Below, one piece after another: positions 38,770 through 47,461 of a stretch of DNA of 64,000 nt; position 1 is the stretch's first letter, and every line of letters begins with the position of its first letter. The position numbers were made by a program, and so were the translations under genes. Below the pieces are notes generated by a model. It was not told the DNA's origin. It searched no databases and saw nothing but the letters and a program-made list of their open reading frames with translations. Source of the DNA: Ornithinimicrobium tianjinense. Its GTDB lineage: Bacteria > Actinomycetota > Actinomycetes > Actinomycetales > Dermatophilaceae. The DNA is taken from assembly GCF_014636495.1 (NCBI RefSeq), contig NZ_BMEM01000004.1, positions 221,994-285,993 of the forward strand, written 5' to 3'.

Positions 38770-39543
38770 GTGAGCCACCAGCCCAGCATCTCCGTCGAGC
38801 TCGTCCCCCGCAGCGCCGAGTCGCTGGCCAGCGAGCTCGACGAGGTCGCCAGCCGGCTCCCCTCGGTCAGCCACATCAACGTCCCCGACCTGCTGAAGTT
38901 CGAGCTGCGCAGCTGGCAGGCCGCGGGAGTGGTCCGCGAGGCGAAGGTCAGGCGGGACGGCACGGCATACCCAACCATCCCCCACATCCGTGCCGCCGAC
39001 GTGGACCCGGACGCTCCGCTGCCGATGGCCGAGGCCCTCGAGGCGGCAGGTGTCGAGGAGGTGCTCATCGTCTCGGGCGACATCGCCGACTACTTCACCC
39101 ATCACACCTACCCGGTGGACGCGGTGGACGTCATCCGTCGGTTCAAGGCCGAACTGCCGCACCTGAAGGTCTACTGCGCGCTCGACCCCTACCGGGACGG
39201 CATCGCCAAGGAGATGCGCTACCTGGAGCGCAAGCTGTCGGCCGGCGCGGACGGTGTCTTCACCCAGCCCTTCTTCGACATCCACTTCCTGCGGACCTGG
39301 GCGAGCATCCTGCCCGAGGACGTACCGGTCTGGTGGGGCGCGACGACCGTGACGTCCAAGGCCTCGCTGGGCTACTGGAGGCGGCGCAACCTCGTGGCCT
39401 TCCCCCGCGACTTCGAGCTGACCCTGGAGTGGCAGCGCTCGTTCGCCCGCCAGGCCATCGACGCCGCCGGCGAGCACGGCCACCACGTCTACCTCATGCC
39501 CGTGCGGACCTCCGTCATGGACTACCTGGACGGCATCGTCTGA
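38770..39543 (+). CDS. Methylenetetrahydrofolate reductase-like (MetF family) enzyme
   Basis: A 257-residue TIM-barrel protein of the MetF type, expected to reduce 5,10-methylene-THF to 5-methyl-THF, the methyl donor for MetH. Visible: ISVELVPRS start, HINVPDLLK, VSGDIADYFTHHTYPVDAVDVIRR, GADGVFTQPFFD. It is shorter than E. coli MetF (about 296) and some flavin-contact segments are unusual, so a divergent or specialised reductase is possible. The GTG start lies 7 nt after a CACACT hexamer. Functional link with metH at 33141. Confidence 0.8.
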   Translation: MSHQPSISVELVPRSAESLASELDEVASRLPSVSHINVPDLLKFELRSWQAAGVVREAKVRRDGTAYPTIPHIRAADVDPDAPLPMAEALEAAGVEEVLIVSGDIADYFTHHTYPVDAVDVIRRFKAELPHLKVYCALDPYRDGIAKEMRYLERKLSAGADGVFTQPFFDIHFLRTWASILPEDVPVWWGATTVTSKASLGYWRRRNLVAFPRDFELTLEWQRSFARQAIDAAGEHGHHVYLMPVRTSVMDYLDGIV

Positions 39544-39605
39544 AGGGCGGCCGCGGCGCTCCGGATCCGCCGCCGAACCCCTCCCCTTGCGAGGACGTGA
39601 GCATG

Positions 39606-39779
39606 CTTCCCCACCGGAAGCAAAGAACCGCCTGCTTCCCATCCGGAAGCAAAGAACCACTTGCTCCCCCTCCGGAAGCAGATGACACATTGCTCCCCCT
39701 CCGGAAGCAGATGACACATTGCTCCCCCTGCGGAAGCAGGCGACAGATTGCTTCCAGTGGGGAAGCAATGTCACGTGGG
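39606..39779. repeat. 29-bp tandem repeat of GCTTCC/GGAAGC hairpins, six units
   Basis: Units start at 39606, 39635, 39664, 39693, 39722 and 39751, exactly 29 bp apart. Units 3 and 4 are identical; the others diverge. Each can form GCTTCC...GGAAGC (or GCTCCC...GGAAGC); the last is the cleanest, ATTGCTTCC-AGTG with GGAAGCAAT. The array fills the gap between the convergent MetF-like and helicase genes. There are no unique spacers, so it is not a CRISPR array, and the period is not a multiple of 3. Confidence 0.93.
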
Positions 39780-39798
39780 TGCAGGGTGGCCCTGAGCC

Positions 39799-42420
39799 TC
39801 AGCCCCCGAGGCGGCGCATGGCTGTGGCGAGCAGGACGGGCTCGCCGACGAGGTCGGAGGCGTCGAGGTCGCACTCGGCCTCGATGACCCAGTCGTTGTG
39901 CCCGTCCGGGTCGGAGACGGTCTGGACCACCCGCCACACGCGCCCCGGGCGGCCGTCGGTGATCGCAGAGCGCTCCCCCGGGAGCGGCTCCACGAGCAGC
40001 CGCCGGGGGCCCCGCGCGTCGGCGTCGAGCGCGACGCTGCCGTGGTCGTCGTAGTAGGCCTCCAGCGCGTCGTCCCAGTCGTCCCGGGTCATGAGCGGAT
40101 CGACCGCCGGCTCGGGCAGGGTCGCGACCTGGGCCTCGAGCTCGCCCAGGGCCTCCCAGGCGTCGTCGGCGACGAGCTCGACCCGACGCCAGGCGGCGTT
40201 GCGCACCATGACCCGGAAGGCGCGCTCGTTGCTGGTGATCGGACGGGTTGGCACCGCGGCCAGCCCTTCGGCCTCGCGCGCGGCGGCAGCGGCGACGAGG
40301 TCGGGGTCGGTCAGCGCCTCCCACTCCTCCAGCAGCGAGGAGTCGGTCTGCCGGATCGTCTCGCCCAGCCAGTGGACGACGTCCTCGAGCCCCTCGGTGG
40401 TCGCGCTGGTCGGCAGGGTGTGCCGCATCGTCCGGTAGCAGTCGGTGAGGTAGCGCAGCAGGACCCCCTCGGACCGGGCGAGCTGGTAGTAGCCGACGAG
40501 CTCGGTGAAGCTCATCGCCCGCTCCCACATGTCACGGACGACCGACTTCGGGGAGAGCGCGTCCTCGCGGACCCACGGGTGGGTCTGGCGGTAGATCGCG
40601 AGCGTCCCCTCGAGCAGCTCGGCGTGCGGTCGGGGCCAGGTGACGTCCTCGAGCTGGGCCATCCGCTCGTCGTAGTCGAGGCCGTCGGCCTTCATCTGCG
40701 CGACCGCCTCGCCCTTAGCCCGGTAGCGCTGGGCGAGCAGCACCGGCATCGGGTCGTCCAGCACCGCCTCGACCACGGAGACGACGTCGAGCGGGTAGGC
40801 CGGGTCCTCCCGGTCGAACAGGTCCACCGCCGCCAGGGCGAAGGGGGCGAGAGGCTGGTTGAGGGCGAAGTTCTCCGCCACCCCGGGCGCGAGGTCGATG
40901 GTGCGCCCCCGCTCACGGGCCTGCTCCGGGTCGAGCCGCACGAGGATCCCGCTGTCGAGCATCGACCGCCCCAGGGCGATCGCCTTGCGCTGCAGCCGGA
41001 CCTGGGCGCGCGGCTCCTCGTGGTTGTCCCGCAGCAGGCGGGCCAGGTTGGCGACCGGGTCGCCGGCGCGGGCCACGGTGTTGAGGATGATCGAGTGATC
41101 CACCCGCATCCGCGAGACGAGCGGCTCGGGCGGGGCCGCGACCAGCCGCTGGTAGGTCTCCTCGGTCCACGAGACGAAACCCTCCGGCGGCTTCTTCTTC
41201 TGGATCTTCCGCAGCTTCTTGGGGTCGTCGCCGGCCTTGGCCACCGCCCTGGCGTTCTCGATCGCGTGCTCCGGGGCCTGGACCACGACATACCCCTCGG
41301 TGTCGTAGCCCGCACGGCCGGCGCGGCCGGCGATCTGGTGGAACTCGCGGGCGCGCAGGATCCGCTGCTTGGAGCCGTCGAACTTGGCCAGGCCCGTGAA
41401 CAGCACGGTGCGGATCGGGACGTTGATGCCGACGCCCAGCGTGTCCGTGCCGCAGATGACCTTGAGCAGGCCGTCCTGGGCGAGCTGCTCGACGAGCCTG
41501 CGGTAGCGGGGCAGCATGCCGGCGTGGTGGACGCCGACGCCGTGGCGCACCAGCTTGGACAGCGTCCGGCCGAAGCCGGCGGTGAAGCGGAACGCGCCGA
41601 TCTTCTCGCGCACCGCCTCCTTCTCCTCCGCGCTGAGCAGCGGCGTGGACAGCAGCGCCTGGGCCCGTTCCAACGCCTCCTTCTGGGTGAAGTGCACGAC
41701 ATACACCGGGGAACGGCGCGCGAGGAGGAGGTCCGCCACGGTGTCCGGGACGTGCGTCATCGCCAGCTCGTCGGCGTAGTGCAACGGGACCGGGCGCTCG
41801 GCCCCGGTCACGAAGGCCGTCTCCCGGCGCGTGCGCGTCGAGAGGTCCTCCGCGATCCCGGTGACGTCCCCGAGGGTGGCGGACATGAGGAGGAACTGAG
41901 CCTGCGGCAGGGTGAGCAGCGGCACCTGCCACGCCCAGCCCCGGTCGGGCTCGGCGTAGTAGTGGAACTCGTCCATGACCACCATGCCGATGTCGGCGCC
42001 CGCGCCCTCGCGCAGGGCGATGTTGGCAAGGATCTCGGCGGTGCAGACGACGATGGGGGCATCGGCGTTGACCGCGGCGTCGCCGGTGAGCATGCCGACG
42101 TTCTCGGCGCCGAAGGTGCGGCAGAGGTCGAAGAACTTCTCGCTCACCAGAGCCTTCACCGGCGCGGTGTAGAACGAGACCCGGTCCCCCGCGAGCGCCG
42201 CGAAGAGTGCCGCCGTGGCGACCTGCGACTTGCCGCTGCCGGTCGGCGTGGCGAGGACGACGTTGCTCCCCTCGAGCAGGTGGAGGAAGGCCTCCTCCTG
42301 GTGCGGGTAGAGGGGCCTGCCCTGGCCCTCGGCCCAGGTCGCGAAGACCTCGTAGAGGGCGTCGGGGTCGTCGGCGGCCGCCCCCGCAGGGGCGAGGTCG
42401 GTCAGTGTCGCGTCAGCCAT
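39799..42420 (-). CDS. DEAD/DEAH-box helicase with DUF3516 domain
   Basis: An 873-residue Ski2-like helicase of actinobacteria. RecA-like domain 1: ATPTGSGKS (Walker A, about residue 58), DEFHYY (Walker B), SATLGD; domain 2: GVGVHHAGMLPRYR, GTDTLGVGINVPIRTVLF, and the QIAGRAGRAGYD motif VI. The C-terminal half (about 400-873) is DUF3516. RNA unwinding or ribonucleoprotein remodelling is expected from the family; the substrate is unknown. A GACAAT hexamer lies 8 nt before the ATG. Divergent from the gene at 42522. Confidence 0.93.
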   Translation of the reverse strand: MADATLTDLAPAGAAADDPDALYEVFATWAEGQGRPLYPHQEEAFLHLLEGSNVVLATPTGSGKSQVATAALFAALAGDRVSFYTAPVKALVSEKFFDLCRTFGAENVGMLTGDAAVNADAPIVVCTAEILANIALREGAGADIGMVVMDEFHYYAEPDRGWAWQVPLLTLPQAQFLLMSATLGDVTGIAEDLSTRTRRETAFVTGAERPVPLHYADELAMTHVPDTVADLLLARRSPVYVVHFTQKEALERAQALLSTPLLSAEEKEAVREKIGAFRFTAGFGRTLSKLVRHGVGVHHAGMLPRYRRLVEQLAQDGLLKVICGTDTLGVGINVPIRTVLFTGLAKFDGSKQRILRAREFHQIAGRAGRAGYDTEGYVVVQAPEHAIENARAVAKAGDDPKKLRKIQKKKPPEGFVSWTEETYQRLVAAPPEPLVSRMRVDHSIILNTVARAGDPVANLARLLRDNHEEPRAQVRLQRKAIALGRSMLDSGILVRLDPEQARERGRTIDLAPGVAENFALNQPLAPFALAAVDLFDREDPAYPLDVVSVVEAVLDDPMPVLLAQRYRAKGEAVAQMKADGLDYDERMAQLEDVTWPRPHAELLEGTLAIYRQTHPWVREDALSPKSVVRDMWERAMSFTELVGYYQLARSEGVLLRYLTDCYRTMRHTLPTSATTEGLEDVVHWLGETIRQTDSSLLEEWEALTDPDLVAAAAAREAEGLAAVPTRPITSNERAFRVMVRNAAWRRVELVADDAWEALGELEAQVATLPEPAVDPLMTRDDWDDALEAYYDDHGSVALDADARGPRRLLVEPLPGERSAITDGRPGRVWRVVQTVSDPDGHNDWVIEAECDLDASDLVGEPVLLATAMRRLGG

Positions 42421-42468
42421 CGAGAGCCATTGTCCTGCATGCTGGAGGACGCACTTTGCAAGAATTCA

Positions 42469-42483
42469 ACTACGCGTTGTAGT
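42469..42483. promoter_or_regulatory. Operator-like dyad ACTAC-GCGTT-GTAGT
   Basis: Perfect 5-bp arms in the divergent gap between the helicase and the gene at 42522. It resembles the dyad at 37742-37756 and BlaI/CopY-type operators. No regulator of that family is in the window. Confidence 0.45.
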
Positions 42484-42521
42484 ATTGATTCATCAACCAC
42501 CTTGAGAAAGGCAGCAGGGAC

Positions 42522-42950
42522 ATGCGCACCAGCCGCACCATGGGGACCATCCTCACCATCCTCGGCATCATCTTCGTGATCGCCGGTGGCGCCACCTACG
42601 TGATGGTCAGCCAGGAGCTGAGCCGGGCCAACGTCACCGTGGCCGACGACGCCGCCTTCCTGGCCGGCGACGAGGTCGACGGCCCCTTCTCCGCCTACGC
42701 GCAGGCGCAGATCATCGACAAGCACGCCCTCGACGCGACCGGTGGCAAGACCTACGCCGAGCTCGACCGGGAGGACCCGCTGCGCCAGACCGCGATGTCC
42801 GCCTCCTTCCTCCGCGCCTCGCTGTTCACCTCCGTGGTGGCCTTCGGCGTCGCTGCGATGGCCATGGGGGTCGGCGCCGGGATGATCCTCGGCGGGATCG
42901 GCCTGCGGGCCCGCGCCGACGACCCGGCCGCGGTCCCGGTGACCGTCTGA
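42522..42950 (+). CDS. Two-helix membrane protein, unknown function
   Basis: A 142-residue protein with one N-terminal transmembrane helix (about 8-29), an extracytoplasmic domain (30-92: TVADDAAFLAGDEVDGPFSAYAQAQIIDKHAL in pieces) and a second helix (about 98-125). Such proteins in actinobacteria often carry misleading names; no catalytic motif is present. A dyad operator (42469-42483) lies upstream, suggesting regulated expression. An AGAAAGG site is some 11 nt before the ATG. Confidence 0.75.
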   Translation: MRTSRTMGTILTILGIIFVIAGGATYVMVSQELSRANVTVADDAAFLAGDEVDGPFSAYAQAQIIDKHALDATGGKTYAELDREDPLRQTAMSASFLRASLFTSVVAFGVAAMAMGVGAGMILGGIGLRARADDPAAVPVTV

Positions 42951-42966
42951 CGACGCACCACGCACC

Positions 42967-43007
42967 ACAGCGCCCCCGCCGCCGGACTCCGGCCGCGGGG
43001 GCGCTGT
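42967..43007. terminator. Bidirectional hairpin terminator
   Basis: ACAGCGCCCCCGC (42967-42979) pairs with its complement (42995-43007); after one mismatch an inner GCCGG/CCGGC stem closes a 3-nt loop. It lies between convergent genes. Confidence 0.7.
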
Positions 43008-43026
43008 CATGCGCTGGGTCTGCTGG

Positions 43027-43368
43027 TCAGGCTCCGGCCGCCGGCCCGTCGGTCTGGCCGTCGCCGTCGCCCTCGCCGTCCCCCAGCTCCCACCCGACGG
43101 CCTCGAGCCGGGCGGAGACGCGCGCGACGTCCTTCTTGCTCGGTTCCTGCAGCGCGTGGGCGCGGATCAGCTCGCGGATCTCCTCGCGCGAGATCGGCTC
43201 GGGACGGTCGGCCCCGAGCTCGGCCACGATCGCCTCGATGTCCTCCTCCGTCAGCTTGCGGCGCAGCACGCCGAGCAGGGCCACGTAGTCGCCGGCCGGC
43301 ACGCCCTCCGGATAGCCGGCCCGCAACCAGCCGACCACCCGCTGCAGGATCCCCTGGGTGTGGTCCAT
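43027..43368 (-). CDS. DUF3349-like small protein
   Basis: A 113-residue soluble helical protein. ILQRVVGWLRAGYPEGVPAGDYVALLGVLRRKLTEEDI (in pieces) is the pattern of the DUF3349 family. Residues 60-90 (SREEIRELIRAH...SKKDVARVSARL) continue it, and an acidic Gly/Asp-rich tail ends the protein. Function unknown. The start overlaps the previous stop by one base (TGATG), making it the last gene of a Pit-led operon. Confidence 0.8.
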   Translation of the reverse strand: MDHTQGILQRVVGWLRAGYPEGVPAGDYVALLGVLRRKLTEEDIEAIVAELGADRPEPISREEIRELIRAHALQEPSKKDVARVSARLEAVGWELGDGEGDGDGQTDGPAAGA

Positions 43369-43670
43369 CAGTCCTCCTTCACGAACACCGGGACACCGCC
43401 CCGGAAGACCAGCTCCAGCCCGAAGCCGGAGGCGACGATGATCGCCAGCCCGAGCAGCACGCCGAGGACGACGACCCCGAAGCACAGCCAGGCCAGCAGT
43501 CGCCCCACGGGACGGGGTTCGGCGCGCGACTTCTCGGCGGCCCCGCCCTCCGCCCAGGCCAGGGCGCGGATGCCCAGGGCGAAGACCAGCGGCAGGCCGG
43601 CCCCGACCAGCAGCCCGACGAGGAGCAGCTGACCGGCCCCCTGCAGCCACAGCACGATGAGGTTGCCCAT
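43368..43670 (-). CDS. Small two-helix membrane protein of the Pit operon
   Basis: A 100-residue protein with transmembrane helices at about 7-37 and 58-83, a short cytoplasmic loop (AEGGAAEKSRAEPRP) and an acidic tail. No family recognised. Its ATG overlaps the pit stop (TGATG) and its stop overlaps the DUF3349 start the same way, so the three are translated in series. It may be an accessory subunit of the transporter; this is inference. Confidence 0.75.
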   Translation of the reverse strand: MGNLIVLWLQGAGQLLLVGLLVGAGLPLVFALGIRALAWAEGGAAEKSRAEPRPVGRLLAWLCFGVVVLGVLLGLAIIVASGFGLELVFRGGVPVFVKED

Positions 43671-44887
43671 CAGCGCTCCTCATCCCGGGCCGGTCGACGC
43701 GCGTCGTCAGGCCACTCGTCGTTGACGTTGGTGTGGTCCACGGGTGCCCGCAGCGAGTGCCGCCACATCAGCCCCGCCGCGGTCAGGAGCACGATCACCA
43801 TGAGCGCCGCCGCCGCCACGCCCCCGCCGAGCAGGTGGCCGGCGAACCAGGTGAGCGCCCCGACGGCCCCGGCCATCGGGAGCGTGATGAGCCAGGCGGT
43901 GACCATGCGCGCGGCCACGCTCCAGCGCACCTCCGCCCCCGGCCTCCCGACGCCGGACCCGAGGATCGACCCGGTGGCGACGTGCGTGGTCGAGATCGCG
44001 AAGCCGAGGTGGCTGGCCACCAGGATGACGGTGGCCGACGCCGACTCGGCCGCCATGCCCTGGGGGGCGGAGATCTTGACCAGGCCCTGCCCCAGCGTGC
44101 GGATGATCCGCCAGCCGCCCAGGTAGGTGCCCAGCGCGATCGCCAGGGCGCACGACACCTTGACCCAGAAGGGCACGTTGCCCGTGTCGCTCCAGTGCCC
44201 GGTGGCGATCAGCGCCAGGGTGATGATGCCCATGGTCTTCTGCGCGTCGTTGGTGCCGTGGGCGAGCGAGACGAGGGAGGCCGAACCGATCTGTCCCCAC
44301 CGGAAGCCCGCCTCGCGGTACTTCTTGGTGACCCCCTCGGTGACCCTGAACACCAGCCAGGTCCCCACGGCGGCGACCACGAGCGCGATCGCCGGAGACA
44401 TCAGCGCCGGGAGGATGACCTTGCCGACGACGCCGTCGAGCTTGCTGCCGTCACCGATCCACTTCACCCCGCCCCAGCCCAGGGCGGCGACGGTCGCGCC
44501 GATCATCCCGCCGAACAGCGCGTGCGAGGACGACGAGGGCAGCCCGAACAGCCAGGTCAGCACGTTCCACACGATGGCGCCGACCAGCCCGGCCAGCAGG
44601 ACCAGCAGCAACGACATCCCGCCGTCGCCGAGGAGCTCGGCCTTCGGGCTGCCGTCCGGGTTCTGGATCTTGATGACCGCGTTGGTCACCGTGAGCGCAA
44701 CCTCGATCGAGAGGAAGGCGCCCACGAGGTTGAGCACGGCCGACAGCGCCACCGCGGTCTTGGGCTTCAGCGCCTTGGTGGCGATGGACGTGGCCATCGC
44801 GTTGGCCGTGTCGTGGAAGCCGTTGGTGAAGTCGAAGGCCAGGGCCGTGACGACCACCAGCAGCAGGACCAGGAGTTCAGCACTCAC
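43670..44887 (-). CDS. pitA: Inorganic phosphate transporter, Pit family
   Basis: A 405-residue metal-phosphate symporter with about ten transmembrane helices. The duplicated Pit signatures are FDFTNGFHDTANAMATSIAT near the N-terminus and SLAHGTNDAQKTMGII in the second half; LPSSSSHALFGG is also typical. It gives low-affinity phosphate uptake and fits the phoU/senX3-regX3 theme. The start is GTG. A cytoplasmic basic tail (RRPARDEER) ends it. Confidence 0.93.
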   Translation of the reverse strand: MSAELLVLLLVVVTALAFDFTNGFHDTANAMATSIATKALKPKTAVALSAVLNLVGAFLSIEVALTVTNAVIKIQNPDGSPKAELLGDGGMSLLLVLLAGLVGAIVWNVLTWLFGLPSSSSHALFGGMIGATVAALGWGGVKWIGDGSKLDGVVGKVILPALMSPAIALVVAAVGTWLVFRVTEGVTKKYREAGFRWGQIGSASLVSLAHGTNDAQKTMGIITLALIATGHWSDTGNVPFWVKVSCALAIALGTYLGGWRIIRTLGQGLVKISAPQGMAAESASATVILVASHLGFAISTTHVATGSILGSGVGRPGAEVRWSVAARMVTAWLITLPMAGAVGALTWFAGHLLGGGVAAAALMVIVLLTAAGLMWRHSLRAPVDHTNVNDEWPDDARRPARDEER

Positions 44888-44951
44888 GACGCACTATTGT
44901 GCACGCTCAGTTCACCGCGCGTTCACCCCGACGTCAGACGGGCGGGCGCGG

Positions 44952-44957
44952 CATACT
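44952..44957 (+). promoter_or_regulatory. -10 box of leaderless gene at 44964
   Basis: CATACT, 6 nt before the GTG at 44964. Confidence 0.4.
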
Positions 44958-44963
44958 GAACCG

Positions 44964-45368
44964 GTGCTGTCGACCGACCTGGCCAGGCGCCTGCTCGACG
45001 CGGGGCTCATCTGGTCGCCGATGCCCGGCGACCGGTTCGTGGTCGACCGCCCGGGCGTCGACGCCGACGTCTTCTACCTGGCCGACATGACGGTCGAGGT
45101 CCACGACTTCGTCGGCGGGTCGGTCATCGGCTTCAACGGCGTCACCGAGTGGGCGCTGGACTCGGTCGCCCTCGAGGAGACGCTGTGGCTGCCCCGCGAG
45201 GACCAGCTCCGCTCCGTGCTGGGCCACGACTTCGTCGGCCTCGGTCTGCAGGACTCGGAGTATGCCGTGGTCGCGCTCCTCGGCGGCGCCCCGCAGACCT
45301 TCACCCACCCGGACGCCGACACGGCCTACGGGCTGGCGCTGCTCGCGGTGCTGAGGCACCGCCGGTGA
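44964..45368 (+). CDS. Small conserved-looking soluble protein, unknown function
   Basis: A 134-residue protein with no membrane segment or signal. Segments: LARRLLDAGLIWSPMPGDRFVV, VFYLADMTVEVHDF, VIGFNGTTEWALDSV-like (here GVTEWALDS) and LWLPREDQLRSVLG. I do not recognise a function; it is not itself an ATPase or an enzyme with known motifs. The GTG start is set by a -10 box 6 nt upstream. Convergent with the cysteine hydrolase. Confidence 0.75.
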   Translation: MLSTDLARRLLDAGLIWSPMPGDRFVVDRPGVDADVFYLADMTVEVHDFVGGSVIGFNGVTEWALDSVALEETLWLPREDQLRSVLGHDFVGLGLQDSEYAVVALLGGAPQTFTHPDADTAYGLALLAVLRHRR

Positions 45369-45377
45369 AGGACAGGG

Positions 45378-45908
45378 TCAGCGCACCGTGATCTGCGGGG
45401 CGTAGAGCTTCATGGCCTCCAGCGCCCGCCCGTGCGCCTCGTCGCTGCTGCCGGCGCACGCCGCCGCGACCACCTCGACCGTGCAGCCCGCGTCGGCGGC
45501 CGCGAGCGCCGTCGACAGCACGCAGCAGTCGGTGGCCACGCCGGTGAGGACCAGGTGCGCGTCATACCCGACGATGCCGCGCAGCTGCTCGCCCCACTTG
45601 CCGAAGGTCGGCTCGGAGACGGTGTGCGGCAGCTGGAGCTCCTCGATCTCGTCGACGAGGTCGAAGAGCGGGTCGTGCGGCTCCTTGTCCGCCCAGCTGT
45701 ACTGCAGGAAGTAAGGCACCCAGGACCCGTGCTTGACGTGCGGGGGGATCCAGCGGGTCTGGACGATCCGCTCGTCCTCACGGTGCTCCTCCACGAGCTC
45801 GCGCAGCGGAGCGACGATCTCGGGGAAGCGCGGCGCGCACCAGGGCGAGGACGGGTCGGCGAAGACGCGCTGGGCGTCGACGATGACCAACCACGGCGCG
45901 GACGTCAT
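45378..45908 (-). CDS. Isochorismatase-like cysteine hydrolase
   Basis: A 176-residue hydrolase of the nicotinamidase/isochorismatase fold. Catalytic Asp is in LVIVDAQRVF (residue 11), the nucleophile Cys in VLTGVATDCCVLSTALAAADAG, with a candidate Lys in TFGKWGEQ between. Substrate is not determined; amides such as nicotinamide, or ureido compounds, are typical. The ATG overlaps the NCS1 permease stop (ATGA), so it probably processes what that permease brings in. Confidence 0.88.
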   Translation of the reverse strand: MTSAPWLVIVDAQRVFADPSSPWCAPRFPEIVAPLRELVEEHREDERIVQTRWIPPHVKHGSWVPYFLQYSWADKEPHDPLFDLVDEIEELQLPHTVSEPTFGKWGEQLRGIVGYDAHLVLTGVATDCCVLSTALAAADAGCTVEVVAAACAGSSDEAHGRALEAMKLYAPQITVR

Positions 45909-47374
45909 ACCCCCTCCTCCTGCCTCCGCACGACCGGGCGCCCGAGCAGCAGCCAGCCGAGGAAACCGATCGCGAGGGACACGAGCACGCCGAGGTTGGC
46001 CCAGGCCCAGGTGCCCTCCTTGCCGCCGATCGGGCCGAGCAGGTAGCCCTGCCAGTTGTTCCACGGCGCGGCGTCGGCGAAGAGGTTGATGACCAGGCCC
46101 CACCCGATCACGGAGGCGACGGCCATGAGGGCGATCGAGGTCCAGTTCCAGCTGCCGTAGCGACCGGCCGGGTCGAAGAGCGCCCGCTCGTCGTAGTCAC
46201 GGCGGCGCAGCACCACGTCGGCCATGAGGATGCCGGCCCACGCCGCGATCGGGACGCCGAGGGTGATGAGGAAGCTCTGGAACGGCGCCAGGAAGCTCTG
46301 CGCGAAGAAGACCACCCAGATCGTGCCGAGCGTGAGGATGGTGCCGTCGATGAACGCCGCGGTCGGGCGCGGGACCTTCAGCCCGAGGGACAGCAGCGTC
46401 AGGCCCGAGGAGTAGATGCCCAGGACGGCGCCGCTCACCAGCGCCAGGACGGCGGCGAGCAGGAACGGCACGAGGAACCAGATCGGCAGGATGGTGGCGA
46501 GGGTGCCGATCGGGTCGTTGACGATGCCCTCCTCCAGGGCGGGGTCGGAGCCGATGAGCAGCAGGCCGTAGATGATGAGCAGGACCGGCGCGAGCGCGCC
46601 GCCGAAGGTGTTCCAGAAGACGATGGCGCTGCCCGAGGCGTCGCGGCGCTGGTAGCGCGACCAGTCGGCGGCGATGTTGATCCAGCCCAGCCCGAAGCCC
46701 GTCATCAGCATGACCAGGGCGCCGATCACACCCTCGAGCGAGGCGCCCTCGCGGCCGGTGACGGCGCCCAGGTCGATGCGGTCCAGGGTCATGACGATGT
46801 AGGCGACGGTCGCCGCGCCGGTCACCCAGGTCAGGACCGACTGCAGGCGCATGATCGTGTGGTAGCCCGCGACCGAGGCCAGCACGATCAGCGCGGCGAC
46901 GACGGCGGTGGCGATGATCTTGGTCGCGGTGCCGCTGGCCCAGCCGAGCTGGTCGAAGACGGTGGCGGTGGCGAGCACGGCCATGATCGCCAGGAAGGTC
47001 TCCCAGCCCATCGAGATCAGCCAGGAGAAGACGCCGGGGACCTTCTGCCCGTTGACGCCGAAGGCCGCCCGGGACAGCACCATCGTCGGCGCCGAGCCAC
47101 GCTTGCCGGCGATCGCGATGACCCCGCAGAAGAAGAAGGACAGCCCCACGCCGACCACCGTGACGAGCAGCGCCTGGAGGAAGCTGACCCCGAAGCCGTA
47201 GACGAAGCTGCTGTAGCTGATGCCGAAGACAGACACGTTGGCTGCGAACCACGGCCAGAACAGGTCGGCAGGTCTGGCGGTGCGCTGGGCCTCGTCGATC
47301 ACCTCGATGCCGGTGGTCTCCACCAGCGTCCGCTCGGACTGGCTCAGCCGCGACGTCGCGGTGCTCTCGCTCAT
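45905..47374 (-). CDS. NCS1-family purine/cytosine/allantoin permease
   Basis: A 489-residue transporter with about twelve transmembrane helices. RPADLFWPWFAANVSVFGISYSSF (in pieces), NGQKVPGVFSWLISMGWETF and the GFGLGWINIAADWSRYQ block are typical of cytosine/purine permeases of NCS1. The ATG at 47374 (MSESTATSRL) with a GGAAGAG site is preferred over an upstream extension. Coupled to a cysteine hydrolase; a cytosine-deaminase-like gene lies 4 kb away. Substrate: a nucleobase or related amide, undetermined. Confidence 0.9.
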   Translation of the reverse strand: MSESTATSRLSQSERTLVETTGIEVIDEAQRTARPADLFWPWFAANVSVFGISYSSFVYGFGVSFLQALLVTVVGVGLSFFFCGVIAIAGKRGSAPTMVLSRAAFGVNGQKVPGVFSWLISMGWETFLAIMAVLATATVFDQLGWASGTATKIIATAVVAALIVLASVAGYHTIMRLQSVLTWVTGAATVAYIVMTLDRIDLGAVTGREGASLEGVIGALVMLMTGFGLGWINIAADWSRYQRRDASGSAIVFWNTFGGALAPVLLIIYGLLLIGSDPALEEGIVNDPIGTLATILPIWFLVPFLLAAVLALVSGAVLGIYSSGLTLLSLGLKVPRPTAAFIDGTILTLGTIWVVFFAQSFLAPFQSFLITLGVPIAAWAGILMADVVLRRRDYDERALFDPAGRYGSWNWTSIALMAVASVIGWGLVINLFADAAPWNNWQGYLLGPIGGKEGTWAWANLGVLVSLAIGFLGWLLLGRPVVRRQEEGV

Positions 47375-47461
47375 AGGTGGAACTCTTCCACACGCAGCGT
47401 TCACCCGACATTCACCGCGTCCGGGTGCGCTGCTCGCCATACCTGCCTAAGTTCTTGCGGT

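Noticed and set aside
39606-39779. Possible CRISPR array (29-bp repeats)
   Set aside because: Repeats are directly contiguous with no spacers and degrade along the array; no cas genes in the window.
42522-42950. Aromatic ring-opening dioxygenase (LigA) as a name for this protein
   Set aside because: It is a two-helix membrane protein with no dioxygenase motif; that label sometimes seen for such proteins is not supported.
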